From Hespellia sp. (GTDB lineage Bacteria > Bacillota > Clostridia > Lachnospirales > Lachnospiraceae), in assembly GCA_028693555.1 (NCBI GenBank), contig JAQUVD010000009.1:40336-104335 (forward strand): DNA of 64,000 nt. Direction: 5' to 3'. Under the pieces are notes generated by a model. That model searched no databases, was not told the DNA's origin, and worked only from the letters and a program-made list of their open reading frames with translations. Positions 17,118-27,940 of the stretch are shown one piece after another. The translations under genes were made by a program, and so were the position numbers. Positions within the stretch are counted from its first letter, which is position 1. Each line of letters begins with the position of its first letter.

Positions 17118-18989
17118 ATGAGAAAATTAGCTTTATCAGATGATATTTTAATGACGGTGGAAAAACCCGCCAGATATATTGGGAATGAAGTCAATTCAGT
17201 GATGAAGAATTCGAAAGAGGTAGATATTCGTTTTGCGTTTGCCTTTCCCGAGCAGTACGAGATTGGAATGTCTCATCTGGGCATAAAGATCTTATATGAT
17301 ATGTTTAATCGCCGCGAGGATGTGTGGTGTGAACGAGTCTTCTCCCCGTGGGTGGATCTGCATAAGATTATGAAGGAACAGAATCTTGCGTTATTTGCAT
17401 TGGAGTCGCAGGACCCAATCAGGGATTTTGACTTTATCGGGATCACCATTCAGTTTGAAATGTGTTATACGAATATTTTACAGATATTAGATCTGGGGCA
17501 GGTTCCGCTGCATGCGACAGATCGCAGTATAGAGGATCCGTTTGTGATTGGCGGAGGACCTTGTACGTACAATCCGGAACCGCTGGCAGATTTCTTTGAT
17601 ATTTTTTATATCGGGGAAGGCGAGACGGTTTATGACGAATTATTTGACAAATATAAAATATGGAAGAAATCCGGAAAATCCCGCAGAGAATTTTTAGAAA
17701 TCGCAGCCGGAATTGAGGGGCTTTACGTTCCACAGTTTTATGATGTTTCCTATCATGAAGACGGCACGATTGCCGATTTCAGACCGAACAATGAGCATGC
17801 ACAGCCGACGATTAAAAAGCAGGTTGTCATGGATGTGACCCATGCGGTCTATCCCGAAAAACCGGTTGTTCCATTTATCAAAGCTGTGCAGGACCGTGTG
17901 GTTCTGGAAATTCAGAGAGGCTGTATACGTGGATGCAGGTTCTGCCAGGCAGGTATGATTTACCGCCCGACGAGAGAACGGAATGTGGAGAAACTTAAAG
18001 AGTATGCGCGCAATATGATTCGCAACACCGGATATGAGGAGATATCGCTCAGCTCTTTGAGTTCGAGCGACTATTCGCAGCTGGAGGAACTTGTGAATTT
18101 TCTGATTGATGAGTTTCAAGATCAGTCGGTCAACATTTCACTTCCATCCCTTCGAATTGATTCCTTTTCACTGGATGTAATGAGCAAAGTGCAGGACGTT
18201 AGAAAAAGCAGTGTTACATTTGCGCCGGAGGCGGGGTCGCAGCGTATGCGTGATGTGATTAATAAGGGACTGACAGAAGAGGATATCATCGGTGGTGCAG
18301 GGAAAGCCTTTGACGGCGGATGGACACGGGTAAAGCTGTATTTTATGCTGGGACTTCCGACAGAGACGGAAGAGGACATGAAGGAAATTGCGAGATTATC
18401 CGATCGTGTGGCACGCCGTTACTATGAGATTCCAAAAGAAGAGCGCAATGGAAAATGCCAGATTGTTGCCAGTTCTTCATTCTTTATTCCAAAACCATTC
18501 ACACCGCTGCAATGGGCAACGATGTTCACACCGGAGGAATATATCAGAAGAGCTTATATTGTAAAACATGAATTTTTAGAGCAGCTCAATCGCAAGAGCC
18601 TGAAATATAACTGGCACGAAGCGGATGTAACGATGCTGGAGGGTGCATTTGCCAGGGGAGACCGAAGACTGTGTAAGACCTTGGAGGAGGCATATCGGCT
18701 GGGGTGTCTTTTCGATTCGTGGTCAGATCACTATGATCATGAAAAATGGATGACAGCTTTTGAAAATACGGGAGCGGATCTTGATTTTTACACGATAAGA
18801 CCACGCGCACTGGATGAGAAATTCCCTTGGGATTTTATTGATATCGGAGTGACGAAAGATTTCCTGAAACGGGAGTGGAAAAACGCGATGAATGCAAAGG
18901 TGACAGCAAACTGCCGTGAGAAATGCTCCGGCTGTGGAGCAGGTACATTTGAGGGAGGTGTCTGTATTGAAAGTAAGAGTAAAATTTAA
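17118..18989 (+). CDS. B12-binding-domain radical SAM protein (TIGR03960 type)
   Basis: The 623-residue protein has an N-terminal cobalamin-binding-like region, then a radical SAM domain with the cluster motif RGCIRGCRFCQAG (about residue 270) and SLSSSDYS. The C-terminus has a CREKCSGCGAG cysteine group. Its partner, a TIGR03936/DUF2344 protein, overlaps its 3' end; the pair is conserved in Clostridia next to RNase G, suggesting RNA modification or maturation. The exact reaction is not known. The ATG follows AAGTAGGAAAAC. Confidence 0.9.
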   Translation: MRKLALSDDILMTVEKPARYIGNEVNSVMKNSKEVDIRFAFAFPEQYEIGMSHLGIKILYDMFNRREDVWCERVFSPWVDLHKIMKEQNLALFALESQDPIRDFDFIGITIQFEMCYTNILQILDLGQVPLHATDRSIEDPFVIGGGPCTYNPEPLADFFDIFYIGEGETVYDELFDKYKIWKKSGKSRREFLEIAAGIEGLYVPQFYDVSYHEDGTIADFRPNNEHAQPTIKKQVVMDVTHAVYPEKPVVPFIKAVQDRVVLEIQRGCIRGCRFCQAGMIYRPTRERNVEKLKEYARNMIRNTGYEEISLSSLSSSDYSQLEELVNFLIDEFQDQSVNISLPSLRIDSFSLDVMSKVQDVRKSSVTFAPEAGSQRMRDVINKGLTEEDIIGGAGKAFDGGWTRVKLYFMLGLPTETEEDMKEIARLSDRVARRYYEIPKEERNGKCQIVASSSFFIPKPFTPLQWATMFTPEEYIRRAYIVKHEFLEQLNRKSLKYNWHEADVTMLEGAFARGDRRLCKTLEEAYRLGCLFDSWSDHYDHEKWMTAFENTGADLDFYTIRPRALDEKFPWDFIDIGVTKDFLKREWKNAMNAKVTANCREKCSGCGAGTFEGGVCIESKSKI

Positions 18990-19671
18990 AAAATATGGAG
19001 CAATGCGTTTCATCGGTCATCTGGATGTGATGCGTTATTTTCAAAAAGCAATGATTCGTGCGGATATTCCAATTGCATTTTCAGAGGGCTTTAGTCCGCA
19101 TCAGATTATGTCGTTTGCCAATCCGCTCGGAATCGGCGTGACGAGTGAAGGGGAATATTTCGATATTGAACTGCAACGGGAAATTTCCAGCAAAAATGCG
19201 GTGAAGCAGCTTAATGATGTTATGGTAGAAGGCATGGAGGTGGTGAGCTTCCGTCAGATTGCAGAGGAAAAGAAAAAAACCGGTATGGCGATTGTCGCAG
19301 GCGCAGATTACCTCTCTTCTCTAAAACAGGGGACGTTTCCGAAAGACTGGAAAGAAAAGGCATCTACATTTATGAATCAGGAGCAGATTCTGATTGTGAA
19401 GAAGACGAAACGAAGCGAAAAAGAGGTCAACATCAAACCGATGATTTACAAATTCGAAGTTCGTGATGAGAGGATTTATATGCAGGTCGCAACGGGAAGT
19501 GTAGAGAATTTAAAACCCGGACTTGTGATGCAGGCGTTCTGTCAGTATCTGCATATGGATGAGGAAGCGACTTCGTTTGCAAATCACAGACTGGATTTGT
19601 ATGCAAATGCTGAAGTCGACGGGAACCGTGAGCTTGTAACACTGGAGTCGCTGGGAAGCGAAATCGAATAA
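18967..19671 (+). CDS. TIGR03936 / DUF2344 family protein
   Basis: The protein of about 234 residues has the family N-terminus KVRVKFKKYGAMRFIGHLD and the FSEGFSPHQIMSFANPLGIG segment. TTG 18967 is chosen as start because GGGAGG lies 8 bases upstream; the frame is open further, to 18916. It overlaps the radical SAM gene by 23 bases. In some genomes the two are fused, so they probably act together. The function is unassigned. Confidence 0.85.
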   Translation: MKVRVKFKKYGAMRFIGHLDVMRYFQKAMIRADIPIAFSEGFSPHQIMSFANPLGIGVTSEGEYFDIELQREISSKNAVKQLNDVMVEGMEVVSFRQIAEEKKKTGMAIVAGADYLSSLKQGTFPKDWKEKASTFMNQEQILIVKKTKRSEKEVNIKPMIYKFEVRDERIYMQVATGSVENLKPGLVMQAFCQYLHMDEEATSFANHRLDLYANAEVDGNRELVTLESLGSEIE

Positions 19672-19685
19672 ATCGAGGAAAAATT

Positions 19686-20873
19686 GTGGAAAGAAAAGTA
19701 ATTATTACAAAGTGGAAAGATAAAATCGTGACTTCTGTTTTGGAAGACGATGAAGTTATGGAGTTACATTGCAGCAATCAGAATTCAGGGCAGGAGATGG
19801 TACATGCACTTGGAAATGTGTATGTGGGACGTGTCAGGAACATTGTACCAAATATAGGTGCAGCTTTTATAGAAATTGCGCCGGGATGTGAATGCTACTA
19901 TGCAATTGCGCAGAATGAAATGCCTGTGTTCACACATAAGATTGGTAAGAAGCCACTTTGCATTGGGGATGAACTTTTGGTGCAGATCAGCAGAGAAGCG
20001 TCGAAAACGAAGGTTCCTACCGTTACTTCGAAATTGGAGTTTGCAGGGAGAAATGTCGTTTTGACTGTGGGGAATCTTCGGATTGGCACATCAACAAAGC
20101 TGGAAAAGGAGCGCCGGTCGGAGCTGAAAACCCTCTTAGAAGCTTATCAGAATAAGCGGTTTGGCCTGGTTGCGCGCACCAATGCAAAGGATTCATCAGA
20201 GGAAGAAATTCGGAATGAAATAGAGAAGCTCATTGCAGAATTTGAAGAAATTGAAGCGATCGCGCAGAGTCGAACCTGTTTTACCTGTGTGAGGCAGGCA
20301 CCAAAAGCCTATATCACAGATGTCCGCAATATTTATGGTGAAGGTCTGCAGGAAATCAAAGTGGAAGATCCCGATATTTATGAGGAACTGAAGCAGTATC
20401 TGCAAAAGGAACAACCGCAGAATCTTGAAAAACTTCTATATTATACAGAACCTTCTTATTCACTGACAAAACTCTACAGTCTAGACAGTGTGATTGAAAA
20501 AGCACTGAAAGAGCGTGTCTGGCTGAAGAGTGGCGGATATCTTGTGATTCAGCAGACAGAAGCACTGGCAGTGATTGATGTAAATTCGGGGAAGTATGTG
20601 GCAAAGAAAAAAGAAGATGAATCTTATCTGAAGGTGAATCTGGAAGCCGCAAAAGAGGCGGCAAAACAAATCAGACTCCGGAATCTGTCGGGGATTATCA
20701 TTGTCGATTTCATTAATCTGGAACGAAAGGGCGATACACAGATTCTTCTGAAGCAATTAAAGGAATATCTGGCACGTGATCCCATTCAGACAACACTGGT
20801 TGATGTGACCAAATTGCACTTAATTGAAATCACTCGAAAGAAAGTAAGAAAAATGCTTTACGAAACTGTATAA
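19686..20873 (+). CDS. rng: Ribonuclease G/E family endoribonuclease, short form
   Basis: The 395-residue protein has an S1-like RNA-binding part near residues 35-105 (VYVGRVRNIVPNIGAAFIEI) and the catalytic DNase-I-like part with VIDVNSGKY and IIIVDFINLERKGD, whose two aspartates bind the catalytic metal. It ends shortly after ITRKKVRKMLYE, without the Zn-link cysteine pair seen in E. coli RNase E/G. The start is GTG with GAGG 7 bases upstream. It follows the radical SAM pair directly. It probably processes rRNA or mRNA. Confidence 0.9.
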   Translation: MERKVIITKWKDKIVTSVLEDDEVMELHCSNQNSGQEMVHALGNVYVGRVRNIVPNIGAAFIEIAPGCECYYAIAQNEMPVFTHKIGKKPLCIGDELLVQISREASKTKVPTVTSKLEFAGRNVVLTVGNLRIGTSTKLEKERRSELKTLLEAYQNKRFGLVARTNAKDSSEEEIRNEIEKLIAEFEEIEAIAQSRTCFTCVRQAPKAYITDVRNIYGEGLQEIKVEDPDIYEELKQYLQKEQPQNLEKLLYYTEPSYSLTKLYSLDSVIEKALKERVWLKSGGYLVIQQTEALAVIDVNSGKYVAKKKEDESYLKVNLEAAKEAAKQIRLRNLSGIIIVDFINLERKGDTQILLKQLKEYLARDPIQTTLVDVTKLHLIEITRKKVRKMLYETV

Positions 20874-20954
20874 AGAGATTATAATATCAGATTGAGGTAA
20901 TACACTCAAGTGTACAGTGTAGGAATGAAGGAGTTCATTTCGAGGGAGGAACAA

Positions 20955-22328
20955 ATGAAGATAATAATTGTAGGCTGTGGGAAGGTTGGAGATTCTCTGG
21001 CTGAACAGCTTAGCGCAGAAAACTATGATATTACGGTAATTGACAAAAACCCAGAACGGATAGCACAGGTAACAAATGATTTTGATGTGCTTGGTCTTGT
21101 GGGGGATGGTGTGAGCAATTCCTGTCTGTTAGAGGCTGGTGTGGCGGATACAGATCTTTTGATTGCCGTAACCGGCTCGGACGAGAAGAACCTTCTCTGT
21201 TGTCTGATTGCGAAAAAGGCAGGGCACTGCGCGACAATCGCGCGTGTGCGTAATCCAGAGTACAGCAGAGAAGCTGATTTCCTGAAGAAGGAGTTTGGAC
21301 TTGCGATGGTCATTAATCCGGAGATGATTGCTGCGGTTGAGATGGCACGTATTTTCCGTTTTCCATCTGCAATTAAGATTGATGCTCTTGCGAAGGGATA
21401 TCTGGAGATGCTCCATTTCCGGATTACGGAAAAATGCAGTCTCTGTGGCAAACAGGTTTCGTTTGTGCGCAGTTATCTGAGTCCGGATGTACTGGTCTGC
21501 ATGATTAAACGAAAAGGAACGATTCTGGTACCAACCGGAGAGAGTTCCTTTGAAGATGGTGATATTGTTACGATTGTTGCCGCGCCAAAGAGTGCAGGTA
21601 CATTTTTTAAGAAAATCGGTCTGCCAATCAACCGCGTGAAAAACGCATTGATTGTCGGTGGCGGCAAGATTTCCTTCTATCTGGCCAAACTCCTGCTTCA
21701 ATCAGGGATTGAGGTGAAGATCATTGAACAGAGCAAAGAGCGCTGTGAAGAATTGAGTGACCGACTGCCGCAGGCATCCCTGATTTGCGGAGATGCTACG
21801 GATCAGACAATCTTTTTAGAGGAAGGCTTAAGTGGTGTAGACGGCGCTGCAATTCTGACAAATATTGACGAAGAAAATGTATTTTTATCACTGTTTGCAA
21901 AAAAGCACAGTCATGCAAAAATTATTACAAAAGTGAATCGGATGATTTTTAATGAAGTAATCGATGATCTGGATTTAGATTCGCTGGTCTACCCGAAGCT
22001 TTTAACGGCGGATTATATTCTTCAGTATGTGCGCACGATGAATGCTTCTATTGGAAGCAGTATGGAGAGTCTCTATACCCTGGAGGACAGCAAAGAGAAC
22101 AGGGCGGAGGCGCTGCAGTATCTGATTACTGCAAAATCTGCGGTAGTAGGCGTTCCACTTAACGAATTGAAGACGAAAAAGGATGTTCTGATCTGCTGTA
22201 TTTTCCGCAAAGGAAAGATGATGATTCCGGGTGGACAGGATTCCATTGAGATTGGTGATACGGTAATTGTGGTACATAATAACCAGCATATCAATGCGAT
22301 TACTGATATTTTGGAGGAAAGAAGATAA
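20955..22328 (+). CDS. trkA: Trk potassium uptake system, NAD-binding subunit TrkA
   Basis: The protein of about 457 residues has two RCK units: Rossmann domains with GCGKVGDSLAEQL and GGGKISFYLAKLL, each followed by a TrkA-C domain. TrkA is the cytoplasmic regulatory ring that gates TrkH by nucleotide binding. ATG 20955 follows GGAGG; the frame is open 15 codons further upstream, but those codons lack the family N-terminus. Its stop shares one base with the trkH start, so the two are coupled. Confidence 0.93.
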   Translation: MKIIIVGCGKVGDSLAEQLSAENYDITVIDKNPERIAQVTNDFDVLGLVGDGVSNSCLLEAGVADTDLLIAVTGSDEKNLLCCLIAKKAGHCATIARVRNPEYSREADFLKKEFGLAMVINPEMIAAVEMARIFRFPSAIKIDALAKGYLEMLHFRITEKCSLCGKQVSFVRSYLSPDVLVCMIKRKGTILVPTGESSFEDGDIVTIVAAPKSAGTFFKKIGLPINRVKNALIVGGGKISFYLAKLLLQSGIEVKIIEQSKERCEELSDRLPQASLICGDATDQTIFLEEGLSGVDGAAILTNIDEENVFLSLFAKKHSHAKIITKVNRMIFNEVIDDLDLDSLVYPKLLTADYILQYVRTMNASIGSSMESLYTLEDSKENRAEALQYLITAKSAVVGVPLNELKTKKDVLICCIFRKGKMMIPGGQDSIEIGDTVIVVHNNQHINAITDILEERR

Positions 22329-23767
22329 TGAATATAAGAATGGTTCGATTCATTTTAGGATGGGTACTCCGTTTTGAAAGTATTTTTCTGTGTCTTCCAA
22401 TTCTGGTAGCCGTTATCTACGGCGAACGACAGGGAATTGCATATGTCATTGTAGCGCTTTTGTGTTTGCTTTTGAGCTGGCTCTGCACATTGAAAAAGCC
22501 CGAGATGAACCGACTCTGTGCTCGCGATGGTTTCGCATCGGTTGCACTTAGCTGGATTGTGATGAGTGCATTTGGCGCACTGCCATTTGTGATGACAAAG
22601 GAAATACCGAACTTTGTTGATGCAATGTTCGAGACGATTTCCGGATTTACGACCACAGGAGCAAGTATTCTGACGAATGTAGAAGCGCTCTCGTATACGA
22701 GTCTGTTCTGGAGAAGCTTTACGCACTGGATCGGTGGAATGGGTGTATTTGTTTTTATTATGGCGGTGCTCCCGCTTATGGGAGGAACAGACTTGAACCT
22801 GATGAAGGCAGAAAGCCCGGGGCCTTCCGTTGGAAAATTTGTTCCAAAGGTAAAAGATACAGCCAAGATTCTTTACAGTATTTACATTTTTATTACAGTA
22901 TTGGAAATTGTGCTGCTTTTGATTTTTGGAATGCCGTTGTTTGATGCCCTGACCTCTACCTTTGGTACCGTAGGTACCGGTGGATTTGGTATTAAGAATG
23001 ACAGCTTTGCAAGTTATGCGCCTGCATTACAGAATATTGTAACAATTTTCATGGTTTTAAGTGGTATGAATTTTACTTTTTATTTTCTGCTTTTGAGAAA
23101 GAAATTTTCTCAGGCGTGTAAGATGGAAGAAATCAGAGTGTATCTTGCAATTATAGCAATTACAGGCATTCTTGTATGCGTCTTTACAAGACCGTATTTC
23201 GCAACAATCGGTGCAACGATACGACACAGCTTTTTTCAGGTTGCCTCGATTATTACGACAACCGGATTTGCGACAACGGACTTTAACCTCTGGCCGCAAT
23301 TTCCAAAGACGATACTCGTCATTCTGATGTTTGTGGGAGCCTGTGCCGGAAGTACGGGCGGAGGTATGAAGGTTTCCAGATTTATTATTGTATTTAAGAC
23401 CATCAGAAAAGAGATCAGCATTCTGATTCATCCGAGAACGGTGAAGAAAATCCAGATGGATGGAGTCAGCATTCCTCATGAAACTGTACGTGCGACGAAT
23501 GTGTATATTGCCAGCTATTTCATGGTGTTCTTTATTTCTGTATTAGTGCTTGGAATTGATAACCTTGATTTTACAACTAATTTCACGGCAGTTGCAGCAA
23601 CATTTAACAATATCGGTCCGGGAATGGAACTGGTTGGACCAACCTCTAATTATGCTATGTTTTCGCCTATCTGCAAGCTTATTCTTTGCTTCGATATGCT
23701 TGCGGGACGCTTGGAGATATTTCCAATCCTGATGTTGTTCTCAAGGAGAAGCTGGAAACGGTTGTAG
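22328..23767 (+). CDS. trkH: Trk potassium transporter membrane subunit TrkH
   Basis: The 479-residue membrane protein contains several selectivity-filter-like loops typical of TrkH: SGFTTTGASIL (about residue 115), FGTVGTGGFG (about 218) and TTTGFATTDF (about 317), with NNIGPGMELVG as the fourth. It forms the potassium channel gated by TrkA. The unit sits between rng and lysC, an uncommon place for Trk genes. Confidence 0.95.
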   Translation: MNIRMVRFILGWVLRFESIFLCLPILVAVIYGERQGIAYVIVALLCLLLSWLCTLKKPEMNRLCARDGFASVALSWIVMSAFGALPFVMTKEIPNFVDAMFETISGFTTTGASILTNVEALSYTSLFWRSFTHWIGGMGVFVFIMAVLPLMGGTDLNLMKAESPGPSVGKFVPKVKDTAKILYSIYIFITVLEIVLLLIFGMPLFDALTSTFGTVGTGGFGIKNDSFASYAPALQNIVTIFMVLSGMNFTFYFLLLRKKFSQACKMEEIRVYLAIIAITGILVCVFTRPYFATIGATIRHSFFQVASIITTTGFATTDFNLWPQFPKTILVILMFVGACAGSTGGGMKVSRFIIVFKTIRKEISILIHPRTVKKIQMDGVSIPHETVRATNVYIASYFMVFFISVLVLGIDNLDFTTNFTAVAATFNNIGPGMELVGPTSNYAMFSPICKLILCFDMLAGRLEIFPILMLFSRRSWKRL

Positions 23768-23832
23768 CATAAAATTCAAAAAAAGAAGAAACAATAGAAA
23801 AGACAGATTGATTACATAAGGAGAAATTCAAG

Positions 23833-25152
23833 ATGAAAAAAGTAGTAAAATTCGGTGGTAGTTCACTTGCAAGTGCAGAGCAGTTCAAGAAGGTTGGAGA
23901 TATCATTTTAAATGATACAACCAGAAGATATGCGATTCCATCAGCGCCGGGAAAGAGAAGTAATACAGACACGAAGGTGACAGATATGCTGTATGCATGT
24001 TACGAGGCAGCGGAAAATGATAAGAACTTCTCAGAACTGTTAAAAGAAATTAAGGATCGTTATGATGAGATTATTGCAGGACTGGATTTATCAATGACTT
24101 TAGATGCAGAGTTTGAAGTGATTCAGGACAATTTCAAGAAGAAAGCCGGAACAGACTATGCTGCTTCCCGTGGAGAATTTTTAAATGGTAAGATATTAGC
24201 GGAATATCTTGGATTTACATTCCTAGATGCCGCACAGGTCATTCGATTTGATGAAGACGGTAAATTCGACGGAGAAAAAACCGAAGAATTACTCCGCAGA
24301 GCCTTAAACGAGATTGAGTATGCAGTTGTGCCTGGATTTTATGGTGCAACGGAAGATGGAAGAATTGTAACATTTTCCCGTGGCGGATCTGATGTTACTG
24401 GATCTTTGGTTGCAAAAGCAGTTCGCGCAGACCTCTATGAAAACTGGACGGATGTCTCAGGATTTTTGATTGCAGATCCAAGAATTGTCAAGAAGCCAGA
24501 GTCAATTGAGACAATTACGTATCGCGAGCTCCGTGAGCTTTCTTACATGGGTGCTTCGGTACTTCATGAAGATGCAATTTTCCCGGTTCGTGAAGTCGGT
24601 ATTCCAATCAATATTCGTAATACGAATGATCCGGAAGCAAAAGGAACACTGATTGTAGAGAGTACATGCAGACAACCGAAATACACAATTACAGGAATTG
24701 CCGGAACAGATGGATTTGCGTCGATTACAATTGAGAAAGCGATGATGAATTCCGAAATTGGATTCTGTCGTAAAGTTTTGGAAGTGTTTGAAAACAATGG
24801 AATCTCAATTGAGCATATGCCATCCGGTATTGATACGATGACTATTTTCGTGGAGAAGAAAGAATTTGAAGAGAAAGAACAGAAGGTCATGACAGAAATC
24901 CACAAAGCAGTGGATCCGGATCATATTGAACTGGAGTCTGATCTTGCGCTGATTGCAATTGTAGGAAGAGGAATGCGCGCGACACGTGGTACAGCCGGAA
25001 GAATTTTCTCGGCACTTGCACATTCTAATATTAATGTAAAGATGATCGATCAGGGTTCAAGTGAGCTGAATATCATCGTAGGCGTCCGTCACGATGATTT
25101 CAAGAGTGCAATTAAAGCATTATATGAGATTTTTGTATTGACACAGCTTTAA
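23833..25152 (+). CDS. lysC: Aspartate kinase
   Basis: This phosphorylates aspartate at the entry to lysine, threonine and methionine synthesis. The 439 residues start with VVKFGGSSLA (kinase motif), carry FSRGGSDVTGSLVAKA near residue 180 and end in two ACT-like domains (ITGIAGTDGFASITIEKAM; IAIVGRGMRATRGTAGRIFS) that bind allosteric amino acids. AAGGAG precedes the ATG. No T-box or lysine riboswitch is visible in the 65-base gap upstream, so control is probably allosteric. Confidence 0.95.
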   Translation: MKKVVKFGGSSLASAEQFKKVGDIILNDTTRRYAIPSAPGKRSNTDTKVTDMLYACYEAAENDKNFSELLKEIKDRYDEIIAGLDLSMTLDAEFEVIQDNFKKKAGTDYAASRGEFLNGKILAEYLGFTFLDAAQVIRFDEDGKFDGEKTEELLRRALNEIEYAVVPGFYGATEDGRIVTFSRGGSDVTGSLVAKAVRADLYENWTDVSGFLIADPRIVKKPESIETITYRELRELSYMGASVLHEDAIFPVREVGIPINIRNTNDPEAKGTLIVESTCRQPKYTITGIAGTDGFASITIEKAMMNSEIGFCRKVLEVFENNGISIEHMPSGIDTMTIFVEKKEFEEKEQKVMTEIHKAVDPDHIELESDLALIAIVGRGMRATRGTAGRIFSALAHSNINVKMIDQGSSELNIIVGVRHDDFKSAIKALYEIFVLTQL

Positions 25153-25174
25153 AATAAAAAGAGAAGAAATTTTA

Positions 25175-25204
25175 TTGACTTTATAAGGGTGTGTGTGCTA
25201 TACT
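25175..25204 (+). promoter_or_regulatory. Promoter of the rplU-prp-rpmA operon
   Basis: TTGACT (25175-25180) and TATACT (25199-25204) are separated by 18 bases. Transcription should start near 25211, giving a structured leader of about 84 bases before rplU. Confidence 0.65.
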
Positions 25205-25210
25205 ATGACG

Positions 25211-25290
25211 GTATGCCGCACAGCGAGGTTGAAAAGTATCATTTACAATGAATGATCACCAAAGCTGGCGAGTAATGATAATAGGAGGTG
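25211..25290 (+). ncRNA. Candidate ribosomal protein L21 leader
   Basis: The leader contains GCCGCACAGCG and ACCAAAGCTGGCGAGT, which I recall as conserved in Firmicute L21 leader RNAs, and it lies between a promoter and rplU. Such leaders are thought to let L21 repress its own operon. The match is from memory, not from a covariance search. Confidence 0.5.
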
Positions 25291-25294
25291 CCAT

Positions 25295-25603
25295 ATGTAC
25301 GCAATTATAGCAACAGGTGGTAAACAGTACAAAGTAGCTGAAGGCGATATCATTAAAGTAGAAAAGCTTGGAGCAGAAGCTGGAGAGACTTTTACATTTG
25401 ACCAGGTTCTTGCAGTGAGTGGAGAACAGATGGTTGTTGGAAATCCAACAGTCGAAGGTGCAACTGTAACAGGTTCTGTAGTTGGAAACGGTAGAGGTAA
25501 GAAAGTTATCGTTTACAAGTATAAGAGAAAAACTGGATATCATAAGAAAAATGGTCATAGACAGTCGTATACAGCAGTTAAGATCGAAAAGATCAATGCT
25601 TAA
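25295..25603 (+). CDS. rplU: 50S ribosomal protein L21
   Basis: The 102-residue L21 has the conserved start [14 protein letters not shown] and the C-terminal [17 protein letters not shown] signature. It is the first gene of the rplU-prp-rpmA group. AGGAGGTG precedes the ATG. Confidence 0.98.
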   Translation: MYAIIATGGKQYKVAEGDIIKVEKLGAEAGETFTFDQVLAVSGEQMVVGNPTVEGATVTGSVVGNGRGKKVIVYKYKRKTGYHKKNGHRQSYTAVKIEKINA

Positions 25604-25609
25604 TCTGTT

Positions 25610-25942
25610 ATGATTAACGTAACCATTTATAAGAATGAAAGACATGCATGCATGGGCTTTACTGCAATGAATCATGCAGGATATGCGCAAGCCGGACAAG
25701 ATGTTGTCTGTGCCGGAGCATCGGTTCTGATGATTAATACAATGAATGCAATTGAGCGTTATACGGAAGACGAAGCCACACAGGTTTCGAATGAAGACGA
25801 AGCTTTGATTGACTTTCGATTGAAACGTAAGCCAAGTCATGATGCAGAATTATTGTTGAAAGCTATGATTCTTGGATTAGAGGAATTAGCCGATAACGAA
25901 GACTATGAAGATTATATCACAATCACATTTGAGGAGGTGTAA
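25610..25942 (+). CDS. prp: Ribosomal-processing cysteine protease Prp
   Basis: Prp removes the N-terminal extension of L27. The 110-residue protein has the catalytic pair at His22 (MNHAGYA) and Cys34 (DVVCAG), the same spacing as characterised Prp. It lies 6 bases after rplU with no clear own ribosome-binding site, which points to translational coupling. The next gene, rpmA, encodes an L27 with exactly the extension this enzyme cuts. Confidence 0.95.
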   Translation: MINVTIYKNERHACMGFTAMNHAGYAQAGQDVVCAGASVLMINTMNAIERYTEDEATQVSNEDEALIDFRLKRKPSHDAELLLKAMILGLEELADNEDYEDYITITFEEV

Positions 25943-25946
25943 AACC

Positions 25947-26231
25947 ATGATGAAATTAAACCTTCAATTTTTCGCTCATAAAAAAGGAATGGGTTCTACT
26001 AAGAACGGTAGAGACTCAGAATCAAAAAGATTAGGCGCGAAAAGAGCCGATGGACAGTTTGTAAAAGCTGGAAATATTCTTTACAGACAGCGTGGAACAA
26101 AGATTCATCCAGGTGTCAACGTAGGACGTGGTGGGGACGATACATTGTTCGCATTAGTTGACGGCGTTGTTAAGTTTGAAAGAAAAGGACGCGATAAGAA
26201 ACAAGTTTCTATCGTTCCAGTAGCAGAATAA
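25947..26231 (+). CDS. rpmA: 50S ribosomal protein L27 with cleavable N-terminal extension
   Basis: The start at 25947 follows GAGGAGGTG. The N-terminus [14 protein letters not shown] contains the LQFFA/H cleavage site typical of Firmicute L27, so mature L27 begins at HKKG. The C-terminal [18 protein letters not shown] signature is present. L27's N-terminus reaches the ribosomal peptidyl transferase centre, so uncleaved protein would be toxic; prp sits just upstream. Confidence 0.97.
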   Translation: MMKLNLQFFAHKKGMGSTKNGRDSESKRLGAKRADGQFVKAGNILYRQRGTKIHPGVNVGRGGDDTLFALVDGVVKFERKGRDKKQVSIVPVAE

Positions 26232-26242
26232 GATGTTATTTA

Positions 26243-26280
26243 CTAGGCTTCAAATCTTTTTGGTTTGGAGCCTAGTTTCA
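26243..26280 (+). terminator. Hairpin after rpmA, probable terminator
   Basis: CTAGGCTTCAAA pairs with TTTGGAGCCTAG (12 bp, one G-U) around a 9-base loop and is followed by a weak T tract. It probably reduces transcription from rpmA into obgE. Confidence 0.6.
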
Positions 26281-26327
26281 CTTTATTGTATATCTGATCT
26301 AGACGATTTATTAGGTGTAGATTATGA

Positions 26328-27626
<1,299 letters not shown>

Positions 27627-27637
27627 TAGGAGAATAT

Positions 27638-27931
27638 ATGACTACAAAACAGAGAGCATATTTAAAGAGTCTTGCAATGAAGATTGATCCGATTTTTCAG
27701 GTTGGTAAAAGCAGTATGACACCGACTTTGACGGCGGCCATTGCAGAAGCATTAGAAGCACGTGAATTAATTAAGATCAGCGTCCTTCAGAATTGTGCAG
27801 ATGATCCGAAAGAAATCGCACAGATGGTCGGAGAACGCACCAGATCGCAGGTCGTACAGGTGATCGGCAAGAAAATCATCCTTTATAAAGAAGGAAAAGA
27901 TGATAAGAAAAAGATTGTGTTGCCGAAATAA
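27638..27931 (+). CDS. yhbY: YhbY family RNA-binding protein
   Basis: The 97-residue CRS1-YhbY domain protein (MTTKQRAYLKSLA, IFQVGKSSMTP) binds RNA and is associated with 50S subunit maturation. ATG 27638 follows TAGGAG; the frame continues upstream into the obgE tail. It lies in the conserved obgE-yhbY-nadD order. Confidence 0.92.
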   Translation: MTTKQRAYLKSLAMKIDPIFQVGKSSMTPTLTAAIAEALEARELIKISVLQNCADDPKEIAQMVGERTRSQVVQVIGKKIILYKEGKDDKKKIVLPK

Positions 27932-27940
27932 GGAGACATG

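Noticed and set aside
23768..23832. Lysine riboswitch or T-box before lysC
   Set aside because: The 65-base gap is too short and shows no conserved elements.
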